DNA of 64,000 nt from NCBI GenBank assembly GCA_039000515.1, contig JBCFYV010000001.1, positions 30,277,048 to 30,341,047 on the forward strand. Reading direction: 5' to 3'. The notes under the pieces are model-generated. The model was not told the DNA's origin, did no database searches, and saw nothing but the letters and a program-made list of their open reading frames with translations. The position numbers and the translations under genes were made by a program. Source of the DNA: Timema cristinae. Taxonomy: Eukaryota; Arthropoda; Insecta; Phasmatodea; Timematidae. This document shows positions 9,851 to 21,905 of this stretch, piece after piece; position 1 is the stretch's first letter, and every line of letters begins with the position of its first letter.

Positions 9851-11235
9851 TGGTCTTATGGAGAAAATCTTTATACTAGCGCTCTCTCTCTCTCTCAATT
9901 AACTGTTGCCAAATCTCTTTGCTCTCAGTTATGTCTGAAGGTGGTTTTGTTGAGTAAAAAGAAGCTAATGACAACCTCGACTTAACAGCGTTGCCAAACT
10001 TTCTAATATTTGAGGGAAAATTGACCCCACGAAAACTGGAAAACGATGATGGTGTTTACCAATAGTAACCACGCAGTTTCCTCAGCGATGATATTAAGTG
10101 TAGCATAACTATTACATATGAATATATCCCAAAGCTATACCGACCGAGCAGCCTCCACCTTTAGCAATTACAGTGCCAACATTTGCTGAGAGAGGGTTTC
10201 GTGTGGCAAGTACAACGACCACTCCAGCCATTAATCTCACTGTTCCAAGTAGAATTTTAGAATTATTTATCCAAGTAACTCCTCATTAATTCGTCCTCAC
10301 AAAGCTGACTTTAACATCTTTCCAGGCCCACTGCTTCACATATAAATTTGAAGGGGTGGGGCTCGAACCCTATATCTCTATATATCTAGCCAGGAACTCT
10401 GACTACAGTAACACATACAGATTTTAATATTAGATTATATTTATTTGTGCTATAAAATATAGCAAACTATTTTAATCATAAAATGAATTCCATTTCAAAC
10501 TTCATCTAAACCATATTTTCTTTTCAAAACTGACTAAAAATAAAACAACTCTAGGGTCATTGGTTCGTAAAGACTCTTTGAGACAACGTCAATACGAATC
10601 ATTATTATTTTCTGTATTTGAAGCTTTTTGTATTTGGATAAAAATAACTGTCTACTTGAGGAGGTATTTTTTTCCTCGTCTTTTTAATGGATCCTTTCAG
10701 GAACAGAGAAACGTTGTTTTTGTTCTGGAATTGTTAGTGCCTTTATAAGGAAAATTTGAAAGATTTCTTCCCTGTTCTATTTCTTCCTGTTTTATTACTA
10801 ATCCATTGAAAGCTTCACTGTTTCTTAGTTTTTATTTCTTTCGATTATATAGTTCTTTTAATCTTCTACTTTGGAGTAAAGACTTTCTATAATTTGGTGG
10901 TTTTTTTTTCATCTATGGGTATATATCCGTTTTTAAATTGGTATCATGTTTAGATGTTTAGGACGAAATTAAAAAACCCATTTATTATATATATATATAT
11001 AGGACCCTCCAAACCCTTATTAAGAACCAAATTATTTATAAAACAAAAAAATATGAGTAGAATAAATTTTCTTTAATCTTATTTATTTCATATACACTGA
11101 CTATTCGATAACTTTATTTTATCACAATTGAGATAATTGTAAAAGAAATTATCTTAGATAAACAAATGAAACATATCATTATCATGTTTCTTTACAATCA
11201 ATTTAAATTAAAATATGTTAATCACTAACTTAAAG
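9851..11235. other. Unannotated DNA with a possible tRNA-like fragment
   Basis: No exon found. At about 10340-10420 GGGGCTCGAACCCTA, read on the minus strand, gives a B-box-like motif and may be another decayed SINE head. The plus-strand frame at 10560-10748 shows no recognisable domain. A short (TA)n lies near 10986-11001. Confidence 0.4.
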
Positions 11236-11540
11236 TAAATTAATATTATTATTATTAGTATTACACCGCGTTTACTACCCTTCGGTGTTATAACGCACTT
11301 AACGCTAAATTTTTGTAATGTAGGGTGATTGTGAGATGAATGGAGGACCTACAGTTTAACGTGGAATCGAACCACGGTGGCGCCTGGCATTCCCCACATT
11401 CACAAGATTTCTTGTCAGAGGTGAAGGAAGGGTTTGGTAATCAGATAAATCTTTGCCGGGACCGAGGATTGAACCCCGGCCGCCAGCATAGAAGTCTGAC
11501 ACCTTACCCCTAGACCACCAGGTCACCTAAATTAATATTA
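11236..11540 (-). mobile_element. SINE family A, full-length, with 12-13 bp TSD
   Basis: Reverse-strand family A copy: (ATT)n tail at 11248 onward, then the shared tail, the body CCACGGTGGCGCCTGGCATT, the reverse-complement B box GGATTGAACCCCGG (11466-11479), and the head ending CCACCAGGTCACCT. Flanked by TAAATTAATATTA at 11236-11248 and 11528-11540. The tail hairpin is slightly altered (ACACCGAAGGGT). Confidence 0.9.
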
Positions 11541-11659
11541 AGTGAACAATTTACGTATAAAAGTGTTTTTTTAATATGGTATTTTAAAACTTTCAGCTTA
11601 AGAGATTTATAATTATTTGTCTAAAGTCTTGAGATGATTCGAATAGTTTAATGCGGAAG
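11541..11659. other. Spacer between family A SINE and fold-back element
   Basis: AT-rich, nothing recognised. Confidence 0.4.
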
Positions 11660-11900
11660 TGTAAAGAACGCTACAGACGCCCCATGGCTTCTTTGGTGTT
11701 GACTGACAGCTCACAGCTAACAGCTGACAGTCAACATTTAGGTATATACCTAAATTTTGACTGTCAGAAATGACAGCTACTTAACACATGTTTTTGCAGA
11801 CCATATGGTTCAGCGTAGGGATACATAATTTGGTCTGGTAACTTTTCAAAGCTGTCAGTCAGCACCAAAGGAGCCATGGGGCTACTGTAGCTAAGGAGAA
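11660..11900. mobile_element. Fold-back (palindromic) MITE-like element
   Basis: A 33-bp arm at 11679-11711 (starting GCCCCATGGCTTCTTTGGTG) recurs as its reverse complement at 11850-11882 with only two differences. Weaker pairing extends outward (CGCTACAGAC versus TAGCTACAGT). Inside sits a second nested palindrome centred near 11745: CTGACAGTCAACATTTAGGT, then ATATACC, then TAAATTTTGACTGTCAG (11724-11766). No open frame of consequence is present. The minus-strand frame at 11764-11994 is an accident. The structure suggests a fold-back or MITE-class DNA element of unassigned superfamily. Confidence 0.7.
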
Positions 11901-13456
11901 TGTTTTTGCAGTTTTTATTGTAAATCTTATTTTTTTTGTCAAAATGATAAAATATATATTTACTAATAGAAACATAGAGTTTAACTTTATTCACATGGGG
12001 ATATCAACAGTTCTTGAATATTTGTCATGAGCGAAGTGGCATTAAATGAACAACATTTTAAACGAAGAGAAGAAATTATCAAATTCTAGGATATACACAG
12101 CAATATGTAAGTCAGCAACATTTAATCAGCAGTGTGCGCGAGCATATTCAGAAATTCAAATAAATGCATTCTAGTTTAAATCACCAATACTTTGGTTTTT
12201 CTCAAGGATGATGCATGTTGTAATTTTTGAGTTGCCGCGACAGAAGTGATTATATGCTTACATTCTAATACATATCAATGTGTTTCAACCAGTCAACTAG
12301 ATAGTTGCTTTAAAAATAATTCGCCAGTGCGTGCCTAGTCTTAAAAGCAGAGAAGAATACTTGTAATGACATAAAAGTAAAAATGTTGAAAATTGTTTGA
12401 AACTCACTTGAATTAGCGTGAAAATAAATTGAATGTGGAATCCAGAGTATATCAATTCCCCCATATCACCCAGTTGATGTTTAAACCCTGACCTACCCAT
12501 CAACAATGTCAAATTAAACGTGAGTTGAATGTAAGTGGTAGGCCATGTAAGAGTTGGTTAAATGTGGTAAACGAACGTGTTAAAAAGAGAGACTTTAAGA
12601 GTTTTAAAAATAAAAGAGGAGAATGTCTCGGTGGATGAATGTTGGTAAAGCGAAGAGAGTATTCAAGGATAGGACAGTGCGGAGAAAGGTAGTGAGTGAG
12701 AATCGATTAAGTACGGAGTTGTATTTTGAGCTATGCCTAACCCGTAAGAAAATGACATGAGTACGCATGTACGTATGTATATACGTATGTATGTATTTAT
12801 GTATGTATATATATAACATTGCAGAAAATATCCACCAGCACCATAACTAAGTAATTTGTTAGAACCGTTTAGTGTTAATTACAAAGGCGAATCACATTTT
12901 TTTTAATAATTCGAATTCGTACGTTTATTATTTTGTTTTAAAGATAATTGCAAGTAAACATTATTAAAATTAAATTACACACATACGGCTGTATCTTCAG
13001 AGTTAACTGAAAGTGATAAATGGTCATAAAATAGCTCTACTATTTCTTATAGTCAGGAGATTCTTTAGAGTATTTTTTTTTCAAAGTATAACAGCTAGAG
13101 TAATTGAATTATAGAAGCTGCCAAATCAAAGTCTTACGTTACATTTCTGTTATTGTCAGAAAATAAATAAAATAAAGAAAGTGACGTAGTGGATGTTTGC
13201 TGGCTCTTGTAAATTGAGTTAGTTTTGTGTTCAGATATACTTCTGTCATGAGAGATAAAGTTGTTGAAGAAAAGGAGGGAAGGGCATCTTATGTTCAAAC
13301 ATTGGGATTCTGACATTGATGAGACTATTGTAAATATTGTATTTATTAATAACTTACGAGGATCTGCTCTATTGTGAGAAATATTAAAAATTATACAGAT
13401 TAGAAATAAATTGAGTACAATTCAAGAAAGAGTACTTTATTTTTATGTTTATGTTT
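11901..13456. other. Unannotated DNA with ATGT microsatellite
   Basis: No gene. An imperfect (ATGT)n/(TA)n microsatellite lies at about 12764-12816. Minus-strand frames at 12297-12512 and 12604-12819 have no family signature, and the latter begins in the microsatellite. Confidence 0.5.
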
Positions 13457-13693
13457 TTAGCACCACGTATGACTAAATTTAAGGTTATACTGATGTGCTA
13501 ACTATGCTAATGAGCCAGGGATGAATAAGGTTGAATTTAGAGGAATTTTTCTCCATATTTCCATGAAGGAAGATTGAAAAACAATTTAGGGAAAACCACC
13601 CCCAGGACACCTGACCAGGATTCAAGCCCCAATCTCCCTGTATCCTCGTCTAATCTATAGCGAAATGACCGACTCCTTAGCCATGCGCCCCAA
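13457..13693 (-). mobile_element. SINE family B copy
   Basis: Starts with TTTAGCACCACGTATGACTA (shared tail, reverse). It continues ATGAGCCAGGGATGAATAAG, GAAAACCACCCCCAGGACAC and GATTCAAGCCCCAATCTCCC (B-box region), ending near CATGCGCCCC. Nearly full length and diverged. Confidence 0.75.
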
Positions 13694-13799
13694 ATTAGGT
13701 GGATTTGAAAAATATTGATGTAATTTTTTTTAATATTCTTTTTCACGTCATACTACTAATCAAAGCTATCAGGATAGTTATACTAATAGATTATGATTG

Positions 13800-13965
13800 A
13801 TAATATGAAATGTACCCTCATTTTCATGAAGATGAGTGGTAAGCCGTTTAGGAAATACCACGTCAGAAAACCAGAAAGATTCAAAAATCCAATAGATATA
13901 TGTGCCACTTACAAACCAGATAAGAATATACTGAAGCCTTAACTACGAATTCACATGTAGGGATA
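13800..13965 (-). mobile_element. Highly diverged SINE family B fragment
   Basis: Recognised by order of motifs: ATGTACCCTCATTTTCATGA, TGGTAAGCCGTTTAGGAAAT, ACCACGTCAGAAAACCAGAA. Old copy. Confidence 0.45.
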
Positions 13966-14017
13966 GTACAGAATGTTTATAAATTATTCACCATATTTTT
14001 ATCCTTAATAATACTTA

Positions 14018-14065
14018 GTACCGCGTCTTACTACCCATTCGGCTTGTACGCAATTAGCCTTAATA
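14018..14065 (-). mobile_element. SINE shared-tail fragment
   Basis: Reverse-strand tail CTTAGTACCGCGTCTTACTA, then CCCATTCGGCTTGTACGC, with no body attached. Confidence 0.6.
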
Positions 14066-16146
14066 AATTCGTTATTTTAGGAAGTATATTAAAACTATTT
14101 TTGTAATTTACTTAAGAATTTATTGATTTGTGGTGGGATACAATTTTTTTTTAATATCTAGAATTGTGTTATTAATGACCATGTTATTAATTGTATTTAA
14201 TGCAGTTAATAATTGGTTAATTATCAATTAATGGTGTTATTAATTATTAAGAAGATATCTCCTAAATAGCGAATAAGATTTAATATATTTGTAAATTTTT
14301 AATTCAATTGTCATGATTTAAACCAATTTTGAAAGAATAGTAAAGGCTACTAGAATACTTATAAATATTATTGGAAAAGTGCTTATGGCAGTAAAAGATA
14401 AATCTAATTTGGAAATTTCACAACTAACAAGCTTAATTTATACTATTTTTAGTACATGTATAGTTTCTTCTAACCTAGATAAGCCTGGCTGTATTAAACC
14501 ATTTAAGTGTATTAATTAACCATAGTATGATTTTAGTATGAAGAACATTAGAAGTTAGTTATTAAAGTCACTAGAACCATTTTTAATATATCCATACATC
14601 AAGTCATGTCATCTGTAGCTGTCACTTTTGATTGATATTATCAATACCTATAAAACATAATAAATAATATAAAGAAATGTTAGAAATGTTGACCGCAACT
14701 TAATGTGTTTAAATTTTATCTACTGTTCTTCCAACCAAAATTAGGGTATGTATAGTATTTCACTGATATTGCAACAACAACCTTCTGGTTCTTCTTGGAA
14801 TATAATATATACTATATATTAACCTAAATTACGGAAACTACAACCCTTTATACATACAACTCACACCATAAAATGTTTATAGTTGACAGAGGCCGCTAAT
14901 CCAAATGTATGGTGTAAAAGTAGAATGTAAAGAAGATAGCGAAGCTATATTCATTAAATAGCACGTCAGCTCATAATTATATTCTGCAACTCTCGCTTTA
15001 AAAAAAATGTATCAGTGACGATGAAAAAGCGAAAATAATTCAATTACGTTTTGTCAATAGTGAAGCAAAATTAATGTGTATGTCCAAACTTATCTGCCTA
15101 CCAACATTCCACTTTACCAGTATAATCTTTTTTGCTTTTTATATTCTGGAATACTTAAATGTATAAAAAAATGACTTTATTTATTTCAAAGGAATAAAAA
15201 CACTTGGACTAGGCCTATTTAAAAAAATTAAATTATTTTGAAATTAAAATATTTAAAAGAAAATAATTTAGTTAATTCCTTAATATACATTTTGTTTAAA
15301 AATAAAGAGTTTTGTTTGACGTGATTTGACGTGACAAAGAATTCAAGTAAAATAAAAATACAAGATGGATCAGAATAATTTAAAGCCAAAATGGTCGTTT
15401 TATATGACAATTATAGTTCAAAGTTTGTAGGCCTAATCCCCATTTTATTGTAAACATTATTTTCCCCTATAGATTGAACCAAAGGGGTGAAGTTACTTGA
15501 ATATATATTTTGCAAAGGCTAAATAATTGAAAGTGGATGAGCCTACTTTTAAAAAAAGGTGTGACAATGTGGTAAGGAAAGAATTTGAAATACGAAAGTT
15601 TCATTTTTAGGTATTGGGAATTATTATCTTAGATTAAACAAAACACTGTATAAACTAGACAATTTGAGTTTTAAACTGATTGTATCGAATACACACGGAT
15701 TTATAGGGTAGGTAAATAAAATATATCAAAACATAACCAAAGTTTTATCAAATTGTAGAATCTTTTTTTTTTGGGGGGGGGGGGGAGAGTAAAATTATTT
15801 TTTATTGGGTGTATACTTTAGTTTATATTTTTATCGATATATATTTCAGTTTGTATTCTAATAAATACAGTAAGTCTAAATTAATTACCAGTATTGATCT
15901 AAAGTGGGATAAAATGAGGCGAGAGAAAAGGTCTGTATCTTTTAATATCTCATTGCAAACAATATTTTTGGCAAAATAAAAGAAATAATTCTCTCGTAAA
16001 AACGTACAGTTTAATTTTATACACATAGAAATGGATATTACTTATATGACTATCACTAGAAAACTATGATTTAATGTGAAAATTTTAAATTAAAATAGAT
16101 TGTCCTTATTAAATTCTAGAACATTGTTGACAGATGTTTGAGAATG
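14066..16146. other. Unannotated AT-rich DNA with T/G homopolymers
   Basis: No exon or family-level repeat recognised. A poly(T)-poly(G) junction lies at about 15762-15785. Minus-strand frames at 15228-15410 and 15823-16026 have AT-driven composition and no domain. Confidence 0.5.
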
Positions 16147-16427
16147 GTTAATATATATTTTTCTATTTAGCACCACATCCTAATAACCGTTTGAGTTATA
16201 CGCTTAAGTACTAACTACGCCAATGAGTTAGGAATTGGGATGGTTGAACTTAGAGGAAGTGAAACAGCATTTACGTGGAGGAGAGTGGAAAACCATTTAG
16301 GTACCCTCCAACCCCCAGTTCACCCACTCGAGACTCATCATAGATCTCCCCATCCTCGGCAGCCTTGCTCAACACTAAATTAGTGCGCTAACCGACTACG
16401 CCACCGAGGCGGGTTCATAGTTAATAT
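16147..16427 (-). mobile_element. SINE family B, near full length
   Basis: Reverse-strand copy from TTTAGCACCACATCCTAATA (16166 on) to the head CGACTACGCCACCGAGGC (ending about 16410). Body motifs AATGAGTTAGGAATTGGGAT and TACGTGGAGGAGAGTGGAAA are well kept. A short repeat GTTAATAT at 16147-16154 and 16420-16427 may be the remains of the target-site duplication. Confidence 0.8.
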
Positions 16428-16974
16428 TACTTTGTGAAGAAAATTAAATTCTATGTTTCTAATAATGGAATTATTTATTTACTTTGCCCAAACCACTGTT
16501 GGCTGTAAAAACTTCAAATCTACTGCCCTTAACTCGAAAACCCTATAATCCCACCTTGATTTAGGGGTAAACATGTGATGAGTAAGTTATTTAACAAGAA
16601 TTGTAACCTTACTAGATTGAAGTATGGGTGGAAAAACCACAGTGATAAATCACTAGAGTAAATTAAACTTAATTTACCTGTTTGAATTTCAAACGTCCAC
16701 CTGCCAGTCAGTGACAATTAATAGAGTGAAGTCCTATACAGTATTACTACAATATACAGCTTAATGCAATTAAAGTAACACTAGCCATAGTAGCAGCAAA
16801 ATTTTTTGCACTTTAGTTTGTTTTTTGACAATGAAAGAGAACACAAAACGTATTTTTAGAAACAAATTTTCACTTTTTGTTTGGTAACGGCTCAAATATT
16901 CTCGTATTTTAAGCACGTCGGCCATTTATAGTGAATACATAACAATAGCTAGGTACTAATTTAATCTTTTTCCT
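16428..16974. other. Unannotated DNA
   Basis: No gene or repeat recognised. The minus-strand frame at 16529-16717 has no signature. Confidence 0.4.
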
Positions 16975-17120
16975 CTGGAAATAAAAAATTGGCATTTGTA
17001 GGAAAGAATGGAAAATAATTTTGGAAAAACCACCCTCAGTTTACTTGACAGAGACTCGAACTTCAATCTCCCAGCCATCCTACAGCGAGAGTAGCGCTTT
17101 AGACCACACCGCCACCTAAG
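16975..17120 (-). mobile_element. SINE family B, head-side half
   Basis: Contains AATTTTGGAAAAACCACCCT, GAGACTCGAACTTCAATCTC (B-box region) and GACCACACCGCCACCTAAG. The tail half is missing. Confidence 0.65.
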
Positions 17121-17147
17121 TGCTTTCTATGCTTATAATAATAATTC

Positions 17148-17315
17148 ACGAAGGTTTCTTCTATGTGTAGTAATTATATGTGAGCATGCTTTAAAAAAAC
17201 TTTTTTTTGGGGTAATGAACTTTGTCAACCAACTTTTTGTCCCTCCTACAAAATTTACATTTGTGAATATTTGGAGATTTCAAATTACCAACTCATGTAT
17301 GGTAATTACAATATG
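17148..17315 (+). repeat. Left arm of a 2.1-kb inverted repeat
   Basis: Matches the reverse complement of 19118-19265 over about 150 bases with indels. Shared motifs are TAATTATATGTGAGCAT, TTTTTGTCCCTCCTA, ACATTTGTGAA and TTTCAAATTACCAAC. Pairing stops where the right arm runs into the (TA)n at 19041-19116. The two arms probably mark the ends of one element. Confidence 0.75.
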
Positions 17316-17339
17316 TTCTTAACATATAAACTTAAAAGA

Positions 17340-17512
17340 TAGTATATTACATTCACAACCACAATCAAAGTTTATATCTTAGATAACAAAAAAAATTACT
17401 CTACCTAGATATTTAAAAAAATATTTAAATGGTTGTGTGATTTTTTTTAATATCTAAGTATAATGATTTTATGTTATCTAAAATGCATGACTGTGAATTT
17501 AATATACTGTGT
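17340..17512. repeat. Imperfect hairpin inside the inverted repeat
   Basis: TAGTATATTACATTCACAAC...TCTTAGATAAC on the left and GTTATCTAAAATGCATGACT...GAATTTAATATACTG on the right are near reverse complements, with the centre around TTTAAAAAAATATTTAAA. Fold-back, AT-rich, non-coding. Confidence 0.65.
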
Positions 17513-19030
17513 GACACACCCCCTTCTCCTCAACAGGACAAGGGCAGGTGAACACGTACAATAAGGTAAAGAGGGCATGAAAACAACAAGAAAATGAGTT
17601 AATTGCAGAAGAGCGTTAGGACCGCATATTTGATGATAGGCCTATACTTGGACCTATTCAATCATCTGCCGCCATGAACCCTTCTCTATCACCATCCACT
17701 ACTATACCTAAAGACTCAAAAGGAATGGTACGAGAGTCTTTTGTTTGATCAGCCAAAATTACTTTGAACTTGTCGATGTAAATTAAAGATTGCGAGTCTA
17801 ATAAATAATTATTTATTTGAGAATAGATTAACAATAATTATATATGTATATATGTGACTATATATATATAAGTAACAACAGATAGTTACAAGAGAATTAC
17901 ATAAAATAAAAAAGGGTTATGCCCATAACAATACTGAGGCGCTGTATCCATAGCAACCTTGTCCTAACGGTTACTTTTACAATGTAGCCATTACATAAAC
18001 AAAAAAAAAGGTAAAGGGGTTATGCCCATAACTATACTGAGGCGCTGTATCCATAGCAACCTTATCCTAACAATTACATTCACTACGTAGCTTACAGCCC
18101 TTTAACAGGCCTCAGCGGCAACCCGCAGTGCGCGCTTCATAGTTACAAAACATTGGCGTATTACTTAAATGCCAACCCAAAAAGAAAGTAATATACTTAT
18201 ATTATTCTTAGCCCAAATTAATCCAGGCATTCGCCTTGTAAAGGTAAGTTAAAGAAAAATATAAAAGGTCCCTCATAGTTTCAATCACGGGACAACAAGC
18301 CGGAAGGGCAAAACCCTGGCAATATATTTAACAAATTATATATAGCATTACGTCATATTAATCTACGTACTTAGCCATTCTTACAATATTACAGAAAATG
18401 ACAGATGAAAGTCGAAAGGAAATTTAGAATGTACTGGCCAAAAAGAGAATTTAGACCTAACCTATAGACTATTTAAAATATTCTTTAAATATTTTCCAAA
18501 CAGTAAATTTTGAGTAGTACGGCCGAAATTTGAATTTATACCTTTGGGAATAATCCCATCCCGTGATGTGTGTCCAAGACACGGGCAAACCAAGAAGTGC
18601 CGCTTAAGGCAAACGACATCAGATTATAAGCAATTTTTCTCTGAGAGGAGGGGAACATAGGGGAAGCAAAAGAACATAGTAGAACATTCACATGAAACAG
18701 CGGGATTGGTGGTAAAGAACAAATAGGTCATTGGAGAGACGTCGAGAACATCACGTGATCACTGTCTGACCACTTCCCATGGGGCAACGTGAGAAATGCC
18801 ACGCTCACCACGCCACACCTCCACAGTCTATCAGTTACGCTTTTTCACTCGGGCGAGAACAATGTACACGGGCCGGGATGTTTGTTGATGAGACTTCACA
18901 CACGGAGACCGAGAAACGGGGCAGTTTTTTGGTGAGTCTTGTTAGGTCCACTCTTCGTGGTTGTAGACTTGGTGTTATTTAACTCATATTTGCTTCTTGC
19001 TTGTAACGTTGATCTCAAGCAACGTTACAA
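17513..19030 (+). mobile_element. Possible solo LTR or LTR-like block
   Basis: This block is clearly richer in G+C than its flanks. It begins TGTGACACACCCCCTTCTCC and ends GCAACGTTACA, so it has the TG...CA ends typical of LTRs. It contains no coding frame of note, and no target-site duplication could be matched, so the assignment rests on composition and termini only. It holds a duplicated 103-bp segment (17914-18093) and lies between the inverted arms at 17148 and 19265, as if inserted into that older element. The plus-strand frame at 18779-18982 has no recognisable domain. Confidence 0.35.
17914..18093. repeat. Direct duplication, period about 103 bp
   Basis: GGGTTATGCCCATAAC, then TACTGAGGCGCTGTATCCAT, then AGCAACCTT.TCCTAAC occurs twice (starting 17914 and 18017). 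The copies are separated by an A-rich spacer with a 9-A run. Confidence 0.85.
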
Positions 19031-19035
19031 ATGTC

Positions 19036-19040
<5 letters not shown>

Positions 19041-19116
<76 letters not shown>
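19041..19116. repeat. (TA)n microsatellite, about 38 units
   Basis: Uninterrupted TA dinucleotides. The long Tyr-Ile frames across it on the plus strand are artefacts. Confidence 0.95.
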
Positions 19117-19117
<1 letters not shown>

Positions 19118-19265
19118 CATTTTGTAGCTACCACAAATGTGTTGGTAATTTGAAAGACCCACATTTTCACAAATGTACATTTATAGGAGGGACAAAAAAT
19201 AGAACGTAATAAAAAATTAAGGAATGCTCACATATAATTATTATACATAGAAAAATCCTCGTAAA
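19118..19265 (-). repeat. Right arm of the 2.1-kb inverted repeat
   Basis: Reverse-complement partner of 17148-17315. Shared motifs in plus-strand reading are GTTGGTAATTTGAAA, TTCACAAATGT, TAGGAGGGACAAAAA and ATGCTCACATATAATTA. Confidence 0.75.
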
Positions 19266-19665
19266 AATCTCATTTTCACATTTTATATATCCTATCTTAA
19301 TGTTCAAATATGGAAAAAAATATGAATTTTGTTAAAAAAGTAATAAAATGGCATTCTTGAAAGGAACGACTCAAAAATTACTGCAACCCAAAAATAATTC
19401 TTATATTACTTTTTATATTAACTGTGACATGTAGATATGTCTAACATCTATGAACAAAAATTTCAATCTCTTCAAATAATTTTCTAAATTAATTCTGTTA
19501 CATAATTTTCCTATTGCAACTTCTACATCTTTTTTAACCATCTAAAATAATAATTTCCGGTATTTATTGAAAATAACAATTGAAAACTATCCATTTAAAT
19601 TGCCACAGAAAAATTATTTACTCTATTTGACGTATCTATATTGTGCATTTATTCTATATGGATGT

Positions 19666-19670
<5 letters not shown>

Positions 19671-19702
<32 letters not shown>
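19671..19702. repeat. (GT)n microsatellite, 16 units
   Basis: Uninterrupted GT dinucleotide run. Confidence 0.95.
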
Positions 19703-19703
<1 letters not shown>

Positions 19704-19929
19704 CACGACGTGGCTGAAAGCAAAAGGAATCTAATTATACTCCAGAGAGACGTGGAAGAGAGGAACACTAGAAAATAAAGAGTCGTCTTGAAGACCTCGC
19801 TGGGGGACTAAAGTGGCTGACTCGATCATTGAAGAAACCGAGACAAAGAAAACAAGACAAATAAAAGAAAAGGAGAATTAACCTCAATGATACTCTCAAA
19901 AAGTAATTTTCTGCTTGTAATGGGACACT

Positions 19930-20160
19930 AAAGTATTTTAACAATGAATCATACTACCCGTCCGGAGTATTCGAATTTTTTACACTGATGTAACAAGAAT
20001 GAGAAAGATAGAATTAAAAGAAAATGTACCTACATTTTTTGGATAGAGGGTGTGAAAACCCATTAAAATCAGCCTGGATTGAAACTTTAACCATTCCTTC
20101 ACCAGAAATCGGACAAGACTGTATTTACGTATTTGTCTGCATGACCACAGAGGAAGGTTA
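19930..20160 (-). mobile_element. Degraded SINE family B copy
   Basis: Begins with a tail remnant, ATACTACCCGTCCGGAGTAT. The order of body motifs is kept: AAAATGTACCTACATTTTTT, GTGTGAAAACCCATTAAAAT, CCTGGATTGAAACTTTAACC. Old copy. Confidence 0.5.
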
Positions 20161-21389
20161 ATATAGTTATTAAACTGAAATATGAAAACTTAATGCGGTG
20201 ATATTTGTCTTAGATTATATTTAATGAAAACTTCTTTTTTTAATCGAAGTGTAGATCACACATTTTAAAAAATAACAAAAGTGTACCTTTATCGTCTATT
20301 TATATTATACCATTTTTTTTATGTTCTAAATGTCATTTGAAGTAGGAATATTTTTCCTCTCCTTAAAGTACACCGTCATTTAAAAAAAATGCATTATTGC
20401 GTTATATTAAATACCACAATAATTATTTAGTAATTTAGCTAAATTTTAATATAGTACAGTATACATATTGGATAGCATGGTATATGTAAGACTAGACTTA
20501 ATAAGTCAAAAAAGATATAGTAAATAGCTACGTAATTTGAAAATCTACGCATGTATTAACTACGAACAAAGTGTCCATGTTAATCCAACCGGAGAACCAC
20601 AATAAACAATTAAAGAATAATTTACGTATTGAATAACATAATTATTTATTTAGAAGCCTGCTAGAAAAATAAAAGTTTTAAAAAATATATATAACAAGAG
20701 ATTCCTCTGCTAATACAACTAAAGTGCAGTCTTTTGGAAAGAGAAGATAATCAAAACCATTTATTCAAATACATCAGAGATGGTTCCAATCCTATTTTAC
20801 TAGAATCTAAATATTTAATCCTAATGTATCATTACATTTAGAATTTAGAAACAAAATTTAAATCCTAAATTATTTAAAATGTATATTTATTATAATATAA
20901 AAATAAAATAATAAAATATTGCAGTATTACTTTCTGTTCAGGAAATTAGTGACATTCATGAAACGAATTTCTTGATAAAAGCTTGGTAACACTGAATATA
21001 AATCTATGTAAATAATAATTATAACACTTTTGAAATGTGTGGCAAACAATTTTGTTATTTTATCTATCCAACCAAAGGTGTTTAATCGATTATATAAGTC
21101 TATATTCAAATTATTGTTTTTACAAACTACATAAAATTGTGATTTCAACTCAAGTCCTTCAGGCAAGGATACTCGTTTTAGTCTTTTACGACTCATTACA
21201 ATTTAAAATATCTAGTACAATAGGGATTATAAGTTAGAAATTTTACGAATGACTAAAGAAAACGAAGGTCCTATTTGTAACGTTTAAATAGTATCTAGGA
21301 TTTTGGCATGAATTATATTCTTATTCCTTTTCATTTTACAATAGAACCTCATATTTGAACAATACCAATGAAAGTGATAAATACACTTC
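20161..21389. other. Unannotated AT-rich DNA
   Basis: No gene. Two overlapping frames on opposite strands (20927-21196 minus, 21037-21237 plus) show AT-driven composition and no domain. They exclude each other as coding. Confidence 0.5.
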
Positions 21390-21905
21390 AGTGACTGAAT
21401 GGTCTAAGGTGTAGCTATCGTATTAGACTACCCTGATGATGACGGGGAAATCGTGGTTTGAATCCTGGTTGGGTATACTGAGGGTTGTTTTTTATTATTT
21501 TTTCCCACTCTTTCTCTCTCCTTGCAAATGAGGGTAGATGACCTCCAAAATGTCTCCTTCCACATCCCTACTCCCTTAAAGTAAGTGAAGAGCTCATCAA
21601 CAAAACCAGTTCAGTTAGTTTTTAAAATTCACAAGAGAGCAAAAAAAAAAAACAACTAGCAATCAAACTTACTTGAATTTTAAATTTTAACTTAGAAATA
21701 AATTATTCACACTTTGTCTTCGGAGTGATGCGAAACGGATTTAAATTAAGATTTTACAGAAGTTTAGTAGCAACAGTTTTTGGCTCCCCTGTGAATTTAA
21801 AAAAAACACCAGACTGAGGTAATTTGGGGAATAAGCTCTTCAATTATCATTTATATGCGTATAGCCTACACAGGTAGTAAGACGCGGTGATGAAATAAAA
21901 TAAAG
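21390..21905 (+). mobile_element. SINE family B copy interrupted by about 240 bp
   Basis: Head and body are at 21390-21600, with B-box GGTTTGAATCCTGG at 21454-21467 and TACTGAGGGTTGTTTTTTAT. The shared tail is at about 21853-21895 (GCGTATAGCCTACACAGGTA, then GTAAGACGCGGTGATG). The intervening 240 bases are AT-rich and not part of the consensus, so either an insertion split this copy or two partial copies lie close together. Confidence 0.65.
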
